This document shows, piece by piece, positions 8,450 to 17,253 of a DNA stretch of 64,000 nucleotides. The DNA comes from Telluribacter roseus. GTDB lineage: Bacteria; Bacteroidota; Bacteroidia; Cytophagales; Spirosomataceae. The notes below the pieces were generated by a model, which searched no databases, was not told the origin of the DNA, and saw nothing but the letters and a program-made list of their open reading frames with translations. The position numbers were made by a program, and so were the translations under genes. The stretch covers positions 620,001 through 684,000 of the forward strand of contig NZ_JAFEUV020000002.1 in NCBI RefSeq assembly GCF_017355915.2, written 5' to 3'. Each line of letters starts with the position of its first letter. Positions within the stretch are counted from its first letter, which is position 1.

Positions 8450-8474
8450 GAAAGCCGCTTCAAAGCGGCTTTTC
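8450..8474 (-). terminator. Terminator of the second Cys-motif lipoprotein gene
   Basis: Ten-base arms AAAGCCGCTT (8451-8460) and AAGCGGCTTT (8463-8472) with a 2-base loop. Read leftwards, the stem ends in T residues. It lies about 60 bases beyond the stop of the leftward gene at 8534. Confidence 0.75.
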
Positions 8475-8533
8475 TGCTAGTGTGGCTCTATAAAAGTGTG
8501 GAAATACAGGTGTGATTATGTATGGTATCGTTA

Positions 8534-8983
8534 CTACATCTTCTCAATTCCCAACGTGATCGTGTAGTCCTCTTTTTTTACTTCCTTATCGGCCTTGGGT
8601 GACGGATTTACTGCTTTCAGTATAAAGCGATACGACTGTCCCGCCAGGGTATAGTTGAGAGTATCGGCGGTGCGGTAGGGGTTCTTGGGGTATAGCGTAC
8701 GGCAATCCCCCAGACACATCTTGACCAGTTCCGGCTCATTGCTGGCCGAGATACTTGAGGTAAGCGTCAGATCAACTGTAGCATTTCCTGCCCATACACA
8801 CTGTACACCCTCTGGACACCGGCTATCCTCCACTTCCGAAAACGTCAGCGTAGCTTTGGGAGATTCATTCAGCGTAACGGTCTCCTTGTACCTGATTCCC
8901 TGATCCCCCTGTTTATTTATGGATCCTTCCTGACAGGCTATGGTACTTGCTCCTATCAGAAGTAGTATGGCTAATTTTTTCAT
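8534..8983 (-). CDS. Small lipoprotein with EDSRCP-x4-C-x-WAG motif (paralogue 2)
   Basis: A 149-residue lipoprotein (lipobox TIAC, Cys17), evidently a tandem paralogue of the 7870-8301 product. The shared features are CQE-x-SI after the lipidated Cys, an RYKET/KYKET strand, EDSRCPEGVQCVWAGNATVDL, and a later CLGDC. This copy keeps the WAG of the wider family. It is likely an outer- or inner-membrane-anchored periplasmic protein stabilised by disulfides. It has its own terminator downstream, so the pair are separate transcription units despite adjacency. Function unknown. Confidence 0.78.
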   Translation of the reverse strand: MKKLAILLLIGASTIACQEGSINKQGDQGIRYKETVTLNESPKATLTFSEVEDSRCPEGVQCVWAGNATVDLTLTSSISASNEPELVKMCLGDCRTLYPKNPYRTADTLNYTLAGQSYRFILKAVNPSPKADKEVKKEDYTITLGIEKM

Positions 8984-9051
8984 ATATGTACTCAGTTTTT
9001 ATCTATGATCTCATTACTGCCAACATGGTTGGAATGTGGCAGAGAAAGATT

Positions 9052-10386
9052 CTAGAGTACCATTGAAAAAACCGTTCCTTCCCCTACTTCCGAATGGGCA
9101 GTAAGCTGTCCGCCGTGCTGCTGCAGGATCTGCCGTGACAGACTCAGCCCAATACCCGAGCCGGTCTTTTTGGTCGTGTAGAAGGGGATGAATATCTTCT
9201 CGAGGGCCTCGGGTTCAATGCCGTCGCCGTTGTCCCTGACCTCAATAATCACCGATTGGTTATCGGGTGAATACGCTATGAGCTCGATGAGCGGATGGGA
9301 CTGTTTGCTGAAAGCCTCGAGAGCATTCTTGACCAGGTTGATGAGTACCTGCTGCAACTGGTCATAATCGGCCCGAATGGATAGGTTTTCCGGTTTTACG
9401 TCTACCTGCCATAGTACCCCGGCGGAAGTAAGGTTGGCCTGTAGTAGCTGGATGACATCGCGCAGCAGATCACGCACCTCTACCTGAGCTAGGTTAGGCT
9501 TAGGCAGGGTAGTAAAGTCACGGTAGGCATTTACAAACTGCATCATACCCTGACTGCGTTTTTCCAGGGTGTACAAGGCTTCCTTAAGATCACTTACGGC
9601 TTCCTGATCAGTAGTGCTTTTCTCAATATCTTCATTCACGATCAGGCGCATGGTACCTACCAGCGACAGAATAGGCGTAAGGGAGTTCATGATCTCGTGG
9701 CGCAGTACCCGGGTCAGGTTCTGCCAGGCTTCTACCTCCTTCTGGTTGAGCTCCGTCCGGATGTTCTGCAGAGCCACGATGCGTACCCAGTTGCCCTGTA
9801 GCTGGATGGCGGTACCCTGTACGGCCAGGGGCTGGTCATTGGGGGTATTATATAGCTCCCTAACGCCCGTCTCCAGATCAGAGAGGAGCTCGTAAAGTCG
9901 GGGGTGGGTGTCCTGTAGCTCGCTCAGCTGCCGCAGGCGGTAGATGCCCAACATACGTAGCGCGGCGTTGTTGATCAGGTTGACCTGCCCGTTGGCGTCA
10001 AAAGAGATCAAGCCCGTACCGATGTGTTGTACGATGGCGTTGAGGTACTGCAGGTTGGCCTCCTTCTCAGCCCGCGCCTGCCGGAAGGCTCCCAGTACTT
10101 CGTTGAACTGCTGATTCAATTCCCGGAAGGTGGGCCCCATCTCATTATCAGAGCGGAACTTAATGGCAAAGTCGGAGTACCGTACCGACTCCAGAAAGTG
10201 GACAAACTTACGGTTGAATGAGGTGACGTATAGATAAACACTGCGCCCCACCTGCAGGGTAATCAGCCCCAGTATCCAGATGAGTAGCCAGGAGCGGGGC
10301 TCCTGTACAAGCAGGTAACCCAGTCCCATACCACAGAGGATCAGGAGACCTACCCGCCAAAAGATGCCAATAGAAAAATGACGCAT
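9052..10386 (-). CDS. NtrY-like sensor histidine kinase
   Basis: A 444-residue sensor kinase. Two N-terminal membrane segments (about 8-26 and 32-54) are followed by a HAMP-like linker, a PAS-like region near 112-148 (NAIVQHIGTGLISF), and an H-box with phosphoacceptor His230 (RHEIMNSLTP). The catalytic core has N354 (NLVKNALEAF), DNGDG (385-389), FYTTK and GSGIGLSLS. The periplasmic loop between the membrane helices is almost absent, so sensing is probably intramembrane or cytoplasmic. It is downstream of the NtrC-type regulator by 24 bases and surely its partner. In Bacteroidota this kinase/regulator pair often accompanies MacAB-like efflux genes, which fits the divergent neighbour. Confidence 0.9.
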   Translation of the reverse strand: MRHFSIGIFWRVGLLILCGMGLGYLLVQEPRSWLLIWILGLITLQVGRSVYLYVTSFNRKFVHFLESVRYSDFAIKFRSDNEMGPTFRELNQQFNEVLGAFRQARAEKEANLQYLNAIVQHIGTGLISFDANGQVNLINNAALRMLGIYRLRQLSELQDTHPRLYELLSDLETGVRELYNTPNDQPLAVQGTAIQLQGNWVRIVALQNIRTELNQKEVEAWQNLTRVLRHEIMNSLTPILSLVGTMRLIVNEDIEKSTTDQEAVSDLKEALYTLEKRSQGMMQFVNAYRDFTTLPKPNLAQVEVRDLLRDVIQLLQANLTSAGVLWQVDVKPENLSIRADYDQLQQVLINLVKNALEAFSKQSHPLIELIAYSPDNQSVIIEVRDNGDGIEPEALEKIFIPFYTTKKTGSGIGLSLSRQILQQHGGQLTAHSEVGEGTVFSMVL

Positions 10387-10410
10387 AAAAGGGTGCGCAG
10401 AGTTAGAGGC

Positions 10411-11775
10411 TTAGAGTCCGTATTTTTCCATCCTACGGTACAGGGCAGCCCGGCTCAGGCCCAGCTCGCGGGCCGTGTCAGTGATGTTGCCGTTATAGCG
10501 TTTGAGGGCTTTAACAATCATGTTCTTTTCCATTTCTTCCAGATCAAATCCGGTGGCAGCGGCTGGCTCCGGACCTGTGTTCTTGAGGAACAGGTCCTCC
10601 GGCTGGAGCGCATTGGACTGCGACAGAATCACCGCCCGCTCGATGGCGTGCTGCAGCTCACGGATATTGCCGGGCCAGTTGTACTGCTCCATTTTTTTAA
10701 CCAGCGCGGCACTCAGTGACGATACCGGACGGCTGTACTTCTTGCGGAACTGCTTGAGGTAGTGCTCGGCCAGCGGGGCTATATCCTGCGGACGCTCGCG
10801 CAGGGGTGGTAGTTCCAGTTCGATGGTATTGATGCGGTAGAGCAAGTCCTGCCGGAACTGCCGGTCGGCTACCATCTTATCCACATTTTGATTGGTAGCG
10901 CAGATGAGCCGGACATCTACCGGTATGGGTTTGTTGGAGCCTACGCGCGTAATACGCCGCTCCTGAATCACCGTCAGCATCTTGGCCTGCAGGGGTAGGG
11001 GCAGGTTGCCAATCTCATCCAGGAATATGGTACCTCCCTGCGCTTCTTCAAATCGTCCGGGGCGGTCTTCCTTGGCGTCGGTAAAGGCTCCTTTGACGTG
11101 ACCAAAGAGTTCGCTCTCGAACAAAGACTCGCTCAGGGCACCCAGGTCTACGGTCACGAAGGGCTTATCGGCACGCCTGGAGAGCTGGTGAATGTGGCGG
11201 GCCAGCTGGCTCTTACCGGTACCGTTCTCCCCTAGTACCAGTATGTTGGCATCGGTAGGCGCTACACGCTCTACGGTATCCAGTACCTGCTGCATGGCCA
11301 CACTACTACCTATGATAGACGTATCCGATGCTTTCTTTTCGGGTTTCCTGTCTTCACCGTTACCTGACTTATCCTTGCGGCTCTGCAGCGCATTCTCGAT
11401 CGTAGCCAGTAGCTTGTCGTTCTCCCAGGGCTTAAGTACAAAGTCAGCCGCGCCGGCTTTGATAGCCCGGACCGCCATTTCTACATCCCCATAGGCTGTG
11501 ATCATAATGACGGTTGTTTCGGGAGCTATGTCCAGGATGCGATCCAGCCACTGAAAGCCCTCGCGCCCACTGCTGACGTCACGGGTAAAGTTCATGTCCA
11601 GAAGGACAAGGTCGTAGGCTCCGTTGGTAACCAGGAAGGGAAGGCGTTCGGGGTTCTTCTCGATATCGGCCTGTTTGACGTGACGTTTCAGTAATAACTT
11701 GGCCGCACTGAGTACGTCCACGTCATCGTCCATGATAAGGATTTTGGATTGGGAGAGTTGCATGAATGATAGCAT
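10411..11775 (-). CDS. Sigma-54-dependent NtrC-family response regulator
   Basis: A 454-residue enhancer-binding protein. The receiver has phosphoacceptor Asp60 (VLLDMN) and Lys115. The AAA+ domain has Walker A GENGTGKS (182-189) and Walker B TIFLDE (249-254), and WPGNIREL is near 367-374. A Fis-type helix-turn-helix is at about 428-452 ([19 protein letters not shown]). The sigma-54 contact loop reads GAFTDA (229-234) rather than GAFTGA. Start ATG at 11775, with ATG at 11763 ([14 protein letters not shown]) equally possible. Phosphorylated by the kinase encoded next, it should activate sigma-54 promoters; the dyad pairs at 11.9, 25.2, 48.2 and 53.5 kb are proposed as its targets. Confidence 0.92.
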   Translation of the reverse strand: MLSFMQLSQSKILIMDDDVDVLSAAKLLLKRHVKQADIEKNPERLPFLVTNGAYDLVLLDMNFTRDVSSGREGFQWLDRILDIAPETTVIMITAYGDVEMAVRAIKAGAADFVLKPWENDKLLATIENALQSRKDKSGNGEDRKPEKKASDTSIIGSSVAMQQVLDTVERVAPTDANILVLGENGTGKSQLARHIHQLSRRADKPFVTVDLGALSESLFESELFGHVKGAFTDAKEDRPGRFEEAQGGTIFLDEIGNLPLPLQAKMLTVIQERRITRVGSNKPIPVDVRLICATNQNVDKMVADRQFRQDLLYRINTIELELPPLRERPQDIAPLAEHYLKQFRKKYSRPVSSLSAALVKKMEQYNWPGNIRELQHAIERAVILSQSNALQPEDLFLKNTGPEPAAATGFDLEEMEKNMIVKALKRYNGNITDTARELGLSRAALYRRMEKYGL

Positions 11776-11906
11776 GAGTATGGGTCCGGATCAGTACGAG
11801 CCGCTTTTGGTGCAAGCAGGAGAGTGCAAAAACTATTCCTTATACTTGCCACAGAGCTTAAGCGACTAGCACTAAACAATTTACACAAATGTAGTAAAAA
11901 AGGCTT

Positions 11907-11942
11907 TGTTCGGCAGCGAACAAAAGTGTCCGATAATGAACA
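11907..11942 (+). promoter_or_regulatory. Paired enhancer dyads upstream of the adaptor gene
   Basis: Two 16-base dyads, TGTTCGGCAGCGAACA (11907-11922) and TGTCCGATAATGAACA (11927-11942), have centres exactly 20 bp apart. The first extends to 20 bases (TTTG...CAAA). They lie between the divergent NtrC-type gene and the adaptor, 74.5 bp (proximal centre) before the GG of the sigma-54-like element. They are proposed upstream activating sites for the neighbouring regulator and might also control its own gene. Confidence 0.7.
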
Positions 11943-12007
11943 ATCCAGTAGGGGGTAAAAATTAAGATATGGCTGAAATACAGCAAATTAGGCGGTTTCT
12001 GTTGTTC

Positions 12008-12022
12008 TGGCACGGGGATTGG
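12008..12022 (+). promoter_or_regulatory. Sigma-54-like -24/-12 promoter of the adaptor gene
   Basis: TGGCACGGGGATTGG: the -24 half is a perfect TGGCACG and the -12 half reads TTGG where the consensus is TTGC, with correct GG-N10-G spacing. Predicted start near 12034, leaving a leader of about 50 bases before the ATG at 12084. Confidence 0.7.
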
Positions 12023-12083
12023 GTATAGAGACCTAACAGATTGACAAACCTATTTAGCCATACATAAAGACATTCATAATACA

Positions 12084-13397
12084 ATGGAAATTAAAACACC
12101 CCCTTTTGGTACTCCCAAAAACGGCTTCGTCGAGAATAATTCTAGCTCTATGGATCGCATCAAGCCCAAGAAGTTTTGGAACAGCCGTCGTATTGGTGGT
12201 ACAGTCATAGGTGTGCTGCTCGCAAGCTTTATTATATACCAGTTCTTATTTGCCGACAAACGCAGTAAGCTGAACGTAGAGGTAGATAAGCTCACGGTAT
12301 CTACGGTAAAGCAGGGCGAGTTTGATGAATTTATCGCCGTGACCGGTGTGGTACAGCCCCTGAAGACCATCCAGCTGGATGCGATCGTAGGAGGGTACGT
12401 AACCCAGAAGCTCGTTGAGGGCGGTAATATGGTCAAGCAGGGTGATGTACTGCTCCGCCTCGAAAACCAGAGTCTGAAGCTCAACTTCCTACAGTCCGAA
12501 ACCGAAGCCAGCCGCCTCGTCAACGACCTGCAGAATACCCGTCAGCGCCTGAGAGTAGAACGCTTTAACCTGCAAAAGACTCTGAGCGAACTGGACTTTC
12601 AGATCGACCAGGCCCGTGATGCCCACCGTCGTAATGAGCAGCTGTTCCGTGACAAAGTAATTCCTGAAGCTGACTACCTGAAAACCAAGCGGGAGTTTGA
12701 GCGCCTGACCAAGCAGCGCGAAATTGAGGTAGAATCGCAGAGGTATCAGGAGGAAAACGCCAGGATGCAGATCACCCAGCTGGAAGGTACCCTGGCCAAT
12801 ACCCAGAAAAACGTAAGCCTGTGGCGCCAGACGCTCGATAACCTGGTGGTGAAGGCGCCGGTATCCGGTCTGCTGTCTTCTATGAACGTAGAGGTAGGTT
12901 CAAACATCAACCAGGGCCAGAACATCGGTCAGATCGATGACCTGGATGGCTTCAAAATGCGTGTCGGTATTGACGAACACTACATCTCCCGTATCTTCGT
13001 TGGCCTCCGCGCCTCCATGGACTTTGATGGCAAGACCTTTCCACTCGAAATCGTAAAGATCTATCCTGAAGTACGCAGCGGACGCTTTGAAGTAGATATG
13101 AGCTTTGTGCAGGGAGCCCCCGAGCGCATCAAGCGTGGCCAGTCTACCCCGATTCGCCTGCAGCTGGGCCAGCCTTCCAAGGCTACTCTGCTACCCGTGG
13201 GCGGCTTCTTCTCCGACACCGGTGGCAACTGGGTATACGTTGTCAACGGAGATGGTAGCAAGGCCTCACGCCGTAAGATCACCCTGGGCCGTAAAAATCC
13301 TGAGTACTTTGAAGTACTGGAAGGCCTCGAGCCCGGCGAAAAAGTCATCACCTCATCTTACGAGAATTTCGGGGATAATGAGGTGTTGGAATTCTAA
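12084..13397 (+). CDS. MacA/HlyD-type periplasmic adaptor (membrane fusion protein)
   Basis: A 437-residue adaptor. A cytoplasmic N-terminal tail of about 36 residues precedes one membrane anchor (IGGTVIGVLLASFIIYQFLF, about 37-56). Then follow the barrel-sandwich first half (VTGVVQPLKTIQLDA and GGYVTQKLVEGG-MVKQGD), a long alpha-hairpin coiled coil (about 130-255), the second lipoyl half (LVVKAPVSGLLSS) and beta-barrel and membrane-proximal domains. Such adaptors couple an inner-membrane ABC transporter to an outer-membrane TolC-type channel. No channel gene is in the window, so it must lie elsewhere. It is the first gene of the efflux cluster, under the sigma-54-like promoter. Confidence 0.9.
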   Translation: MEIKTPPFGTPKNGFVENNSSSMDRIKPKKFWNSRRIGGTVIGVLLASFIIYQFLFADKRSKLNVEVDKLTVSTVKQGEFDEFIAVTGVVQPLKTIQLDAIVGGYVTQKLVEGGNMVKQGDVLLRLENQSLKLNFLQSETEASRLVNDLQNTRQRLRVERFNLQKTLSELDFQIDQARDAHRRNEQLFRDKVIPEADYLKTKREFERLTKQREIEVESQRYQEENARMQITQLEGTLANTQKNVSLWRQTLDNLVVKAPVSGLLSSMNVEVGSNINQGQNIGQIDDLDGFKMRVGIDEHYISRIFVGLRASMDFDGKTFPLEIVKIYPEVRSGRFEVDMSFVQGAPERIKRGQSTPIRLQLGQPSKATLLPVGGFFSDTGGNWVYVVNGDGSKASRRKITLGRKNPEYFEVLEGLEPGEKVITSSYENFGDNEVLEF

Positions 13398-13477
13398 GGG
13401 AGGTTGTTAGGTGTTAGAATTCTAAAAGGAGGAGGGGAGGAAAGAAATAAGGGAGAAAAGTATTATCTTTTTTCCGG

Positions 13478-13843
13478 CTAGGACGTGAAGTTTTCAGTTC
13501 GGGTCTTGATCAGAGAGTGTAGCATAGAAGAGATGAGGCGTGTTTTGTTAATCAACTCTTCTCCTGATTCCTGGCTAAGTACCCCAATGCGTATAGCAAT
13601 CTGAATCTGTGTCCTGAGTTCCCCGGTAGACCCTTTGGCAATACGTAAGAACCGAATAAAATCCTTATTAGAATATCGTTCAAAACCTTCGGCTATGTTG
13701 GATGGAATAGACACAGCAGCCCGCTGCATCTGGTCCCTTAAACCAAAGTCTTTACAACCGGAGAGTAATTCGTACAAGCGTGTGGCAAGGGAGAAGCCTT
13801 CCTGCCATACTACCAGGTCCTCAAATTTTTCGATTTTAGCCAT
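13478..13843 (-). CDS. Four-helix-bundle (S23/IVP-type) protein
   Basis: A 121-residue all-helical protein matching the four-helix-bundle family first seen as proteins encoded in 23S rRNA intervening sequences. Diagnostic blocks are [14 protein letters not shown] near the N-terminus, [19 protein letters not shown], and [16 protein letters not shown]. Its role is unknown; the fold is small, soluble and oligomeric. It is oddly placed, antisense between the adaptor and ATPase genes that would otherwise form one operon, which suggests later insertion. No flanking rRNA-like sequence or terminal repeats were recognised. Confidence 0.88.
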   Translation of the reverse strand: MAKIEKFEDLVVWQEGFSLATRLYELLSGCKDFGLRDQMQRAAVSIPSNIAEGFERYSNKDFIRFLRIAKGSTGELRTQIQIAIRIGVLSQESGEELINKTRLISSMLHSLIKTRTENFTS

Positions 13844-13938
13844 GTATAACTAATTCAATAAGTAACGGAATCGGCGGCAGGTAACTAAAACCTTTCCTCC
13901 TTTCCTCCCTTCGTACCTTTTATCCTTCTAAAAAAGCC

Positions 13939-14616
13939 ATGCTCAGAACTACTAATTTGCAGAAAGTATTCACCACCGAAGAGGTGGAAACCACCGCCCT
14001 CAACGGCATTGATATGGAGATCAAGGACGGTGAATTTGTGGCCATTATGGGTCCTTCGGGATGTGGTAAATCCACCCTCCTGAATATCCTGGGGCTACTG
14101 GACAACCCTTCCGAAGGTACCTACGAGTTTTATGGTACGGATGTATCAAGAATGTCGGAGCGGCAGCGGGCGCAGATTCGTAAGGGCAACATTGGCTTCG
14201 TGTTCCAGAGCTTTAACCTGATTGACGAACTTACTGTGTATGAGAACGTCGAGCTACCCCTGCTGTACCTGAAGACGCCTCCCAATGAGCGCAAGGATCG
14301 CGTAGAAGCAGCCCTGACCCGCATGAACATGATGCACCGCCGCAACCACTTTCCGCAGCAGCTATCGGGTGGTCAGCAGCAGCGTACGGCTATCGCCCGG
14401 GCGGTAGTAGCTACTCCCAAAACCATCCTGGCGGATGAGCCTACGGGTAACCTCGATTCCAAGAACGGTGAAGAGGTAATGAACCTGCTCCGTCAGCTCA
14501 ACGAAGGTGGTACTACCATCATCATGGTAACGCACTCCCCCTACGACGCCGGCTTCGCCCACCGCATCGTCAACCTCTTCGACGGTAAAATCGTGACCGA
14601 AAAGGTACATGTATAG
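13939..14616 (+). CDS. MacB/LolD-type ABC transporter ATPase
   Basis: A 225-residue nucleotide-binding subunit of normal LolD/FtsE-class size. Walker A GPSGCGKST is at 38-46, the Q-loop Gln90 in FVFQS, the signature LSGGQ at 142-146, Walker B ILADEP at 163-168, and the H-loop His199. It powers FtsX-fold permeases by a mechanotransmission cycle rather than conventional substrate translocation. It is the only ABC ATPase gene in the window, against eleven candidate permeases. The ATG at 13939 follows a pyrimidine-rich leader like those before the permease genes. Confidence 0.93.
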   Translation: MLRTTNLQKVFTTEEVETTALNGIDMEIKDGEFVAIMGPSGCGKSTLLNILGLLDNPSEGTYEFYGTDVSRMSERQRAQIRKGNIGFVFQSFNLIDELTVYENVELPLLYLKTPPNERKDRVEAALTRMNMMHRRNHFPQQLSGGQQQRTAIARAVVATPKTILADEPTGNLDSKNGEEVMNLLRQLNEGGTTIIMVTHSPYDAGFAHRIVNLFDGKIVTEKVHV

Positions 14617-14767
14617 TAGCTGTTAGGAGTTAGCGGTTAGTTGTTAGTTTTCTTTTTACAGGAAATTTTCCAGGATTTATTCAGGTGGATTCACCCTAAT
14701 AAAACCAAGACATCTTATAAAGATCTGGCTTACAACTAATAGCTAACAGCTAATCCCTAAAATAGCC
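14617..14767. other. Intercistronic leader with GTTAG / CTAAC blocks
   Basis: Just after the ATPase stop come repeated GTTAG-type blocks (GCTGTTAGGAGTTAGCGG, then TTAGTTGTTAG). Just before the next ATG come complementary blocks (CTAATAGCTAACAGCTAA). The two ends can pair across about 100 bases. Similar CTAAC-rich leaders precede the permease genes at 51006 and 61530. Confidence 0.5.
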
Positions 14768-17173
14768 ATGATAAAGAACTACTTTCGTATCGCTTTCCGG
14801 AATCTGTGGCGGAACAAGATGTTCTCGCTGATCACGGTGCTGGGGCTGGCCGTCGGACTGGCGAGCTGCCTGTTGCTGTTTATGTACGTATCGCACGAGC
14901 TGAGCTACGACGATTTTCAGCAGAAGGCCGACCGGACGGTGCGCGTGACGATGGAGTATAGCATGGATGGGAACGTAGGCAAGGTTCCCGTAACCGGTAC
15001 TAAAGTAGCTCCTGAATTTGTCAGGGCTTTTCCCGAAGTAGAGGCGGGTGTACGGCTGCTGAACAGCTCAGCCATTGTACGCAACAACGAACAGAAGTTT
15101 AGTGAGAAGCGCTTCGTATATGCTGACTCCGCGCTATTCCACATATTTTCATTTCGGCTACTGAAAGGCAATCCGCAGACTGCCCTGGCCGGACCCAACC
15201 AACTGGTACTTTCGGAGTCAACGGCCCGGAAGTACTTTGGCGCTGAAGACCCTGTTGGCAAGGTACTGCGGGTAGATGCCCGCCGGGGCGAAACCGACTA
15301 TACCGTAACGGGTGTGGTGGAAGACGCTCCGCTTAATTCGCAGATCAAGTACGACGTGCTGGCTTCCTTCTCGACGCTTGATGCTTCCAAAAAGGAGGAG
15401 TGGTGGTCGGCCAACTACGCTACCTACCTGCTGCTCCGTACGCCGGAGGCACTGGCCGGTCTGCAGGCCAAAGTACCCGGCTACATGAAGTCCAGGTCGG
15501 CCGAGACCGAAATGACTGGTAAGAACTACCTGTCCTATACCCTCGAACCCCTTCGCCGGGTGCACCTGCATTCGGAGGTAGAGGGTAACTTCGAGCCGAA
15601 CGGTGACCTGCTTTACATCTATATCTTTGGCTCCATTGCGGTACTTATTCTGATTATAGCCTGCGTCAACTATGTCAACCTGGCTACGGCCCGGGCGGTG
15701 GAGCGGGCCCAGGAGGTAGGTGTACGTAAGGTAATGGGAGCGCTTCCTATGCAACTGTTTGGACAGTTTATCGGTGAGTCAGTCATTGTTACCTTCATCG
15801 CCCTGCTGATCGGGCTGCTGTTTGCGTACCTGGCTTTGCCGCTATTCAATCAGCTGTCGGACCGGCAGTTTTCCATTGAAGTGTGGCTCCAGCCAGCCAA
15901 CCTGCTGATCATCGCCGGTATTGGCGTGGGGGTGAGTTTTGTGGCAGGTAGCTATCCAGCTCTGGTACTAACCAATTATCAGCCGATCCGGGTCCTGAAA
16001 GGCCACCTCAAATCCACCGGCGCTGGTAACTTCCGCCGTACGCTCATCGTGTTTCAGTTTGCGATCACGGCCTTTCTGATCATCAGTACCTTTATCGTAC
16101 AGAACCAACTCTCCTACATTCAGAACAAGAAGCTGGGTTATGACAAGGATCACGTACTAGTGCTACCAGCCGACCGGCAGGTGGGGGAGAAAATACAAAC
16201 GCTTAAAAACGAATTGAAGCAGCACCCCGGCGTACAGCAGGCTTCGCTGGCGTACGAGTCGCCGGTGTTTGTCAAGGGCGGGTACGGGATGCGGCGCTCC
16301 GATAGATCCGAAGACCAGTACAAGATGGTATCGGGCCTGCCGGTGGATGAAGATTTCGTAAAAACCATGGGGCTGCGCATCCTGGCAGGCAGCGACCTGA
16401 CCCGGCAGGACATGGAGCTGGCGCCCGTTATGTACGGTGATACGGCCAACTACTACCATTTTATCCTTAATGAAGCTGCTGCCAAAGAGCTGGGCTGGAC
16501 CCCGCAGCAGGCCATTGGTCAGAAGATAGATATGGGCCAGAATCGTAAGGGTGAAGTAAAGGCCGTAGTGGAGAACTTTCATTTTGCCTCCATGCGCGAG
16601 ACGATCCGTCCGCTGGTCATCTTCCCCGAGGGGTATGGTAATGTACTACTGGTAAAGCTGTCGGGAAATCAGCTGCCGGGTACTTTGCAGTTTCTGGAAA
16701 GCAAATGGAACGCACTGATCACCAGCCGTCCCTTTGAGTACCAGTTTCTGGATGAGGAGTTCAATAAACTCTACGCTACCGAAACCCGCACCGGCCGTAT
16801 TTTCAGTGTGTTTGCGTTTCTGTCCATTTTTCTGGCGTGTCTGGGGCTGTTTGGCCTGTCGGCCTATACGACGGCACTCCGTACCAAGGAGATCGGTATC
16901 CGTAAAGTACTTGGCGCCTCCGTGGGTAGTATCGTAGCCCTGCTCTCGCAGGATTTTCTCAAACTTGTCCTGATCGCCATTGTCATTGCTTCGCCACTCG
17001 CCTGGTACGCCATGGATCGTTGGTTACAGGATTTTGTCTACCGCATCAACATCCCCTGGTGGGTATTCGTAGTAGCCGGACTGCTTGCCGTAGGTGTAGC
17101 GCTGGTAACGGTAAGTTTCCAATCGGTCAAAGCCGCTCTCATGAATCCGGTGAAATCTTTAAAAACGGAGTAA
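14768..17173 (+). CDS. FtsX/MacB-type ABC permease, double-length (permease 1)
   Basis: An 801-residue permease built as two MacB-like halves in one chain. The first half has a membrane helix (about 20-42), a periplasmic MacB core domain (about 45-280) and three membrane helices (about 285-405). The second has a helix near 427-450, a second periplasmic domain (to about 665) and three final helices. Each half has a coupling-helix motif: QEVGVRKVMGA near 315 and KEIGIRKVLGA near 707. The C-terminus is the family tail AALMNPVKSLKTE. Eight helices in one chain should mimic the MacB dimer and dock on the ATPase encoded 151 bases upstream, with the adaptor. Substrate unknown; efflux, toxin resistance or lipoprotein release are the family's options. 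Confidence 0.9.
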   Translation: MIKNYFRIAFRNLWRNKMFSLITVLGLAVGLASCLLLFMYVSHELSYDDFQQKADRTVRVTMEYSMDGNVGKVPVTGTKVAPEFVRAFPEVEAGVRLLNSSAIVRNNEQKFSEKRFVYADSALFHIFSFRLLKGNPQTALAGPNQLVLSESTARKYFGAEDPVGKVLRVDARRGETDYTVTGVVEDAPLNSQIKYDVLASFSTLDASKKEEWWSANYATYLLLRTPEALAGLQAKVPGYMKSRSAETEMTGKNYLSYTLEPLRRVHLHSEVEGNFEPNGDLLYIYIFGSIAVLILIIACVNYVNLATARAVERAQEVGVRKVMGALPMQLFGQFIGESVIVTFIALLIGLLFAYLALPLFNQLSDRQFSIEVWLQPANLLIIAGIGVGVSFVAGSYPALVLTNYQPIRVLKGHLKSTGAGNFRRTLIVFQFAITAFLIISTFIVQNQLSYIQNKKLGYDKDHVLVLPADRQVGEKIQTLKNELKQHPGVQQASLAYESPVFVKGGYGMRRSDRSEDQYKMVSGLPVDEDFVKTMGLRILAGSDLTRQDMELAPVMYGDTANYYHFILNEAAAKELGWTPQQAIGQKIDMGQNRKGEVKAVVENFHFASMRETIRPLVIFPEGYGNVLLVKLSGNQLPGTLQFLESKWNALITSRPFEYQFLDEEFNKLYATETRTGRIFSVFAFLSIFLACLGLFGLSAYTTALRTKEIGIRKVLGASVGSIVALLSQDFLKLVLIAIVIASPLAWYAMDRWLQDFVYRINIPWWVFVVAGLLAVGVALVTVSFQSVKAALMNPVKSLKTE

Positions 17174-17253
17174 AGCAGGAAAGGAGGAAAGTCCCAAAAG
17201 TGCTATTCAGTATAGTTACTTTTCTCCTTTCCTCCTTTTATCCTTATAAGTCC
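17174..17253. other. Purine/pyrimidine mirror leader between permeases 1 and 2
   Basis: Right after the stop the strand is purine-rich (GGAAAGGAGGAAAG). Before the next ATG it is the complementary pyrimidine tract (CTTTCCTCCTTTT). The two can form a long intercistronic hairpin placing a GGAGG in the stem. Confidence 0.6.

Noticed and set aside
15218-15754. Long antisense frames inside the permease genes (also near 49337, 55040, 60018 and 61524)
   Set aside because: They recur at equivalent positions in several paralogues because the sense strand is conserved, and they lack signal peptides or domains.
17020-17253. Upstream in-frame extension of permease 2
   Set aside because: It lies inside the end of permease 1 and translates to sequence unrelated to the family; the ATG at 17254 gives the standard N-terminus.
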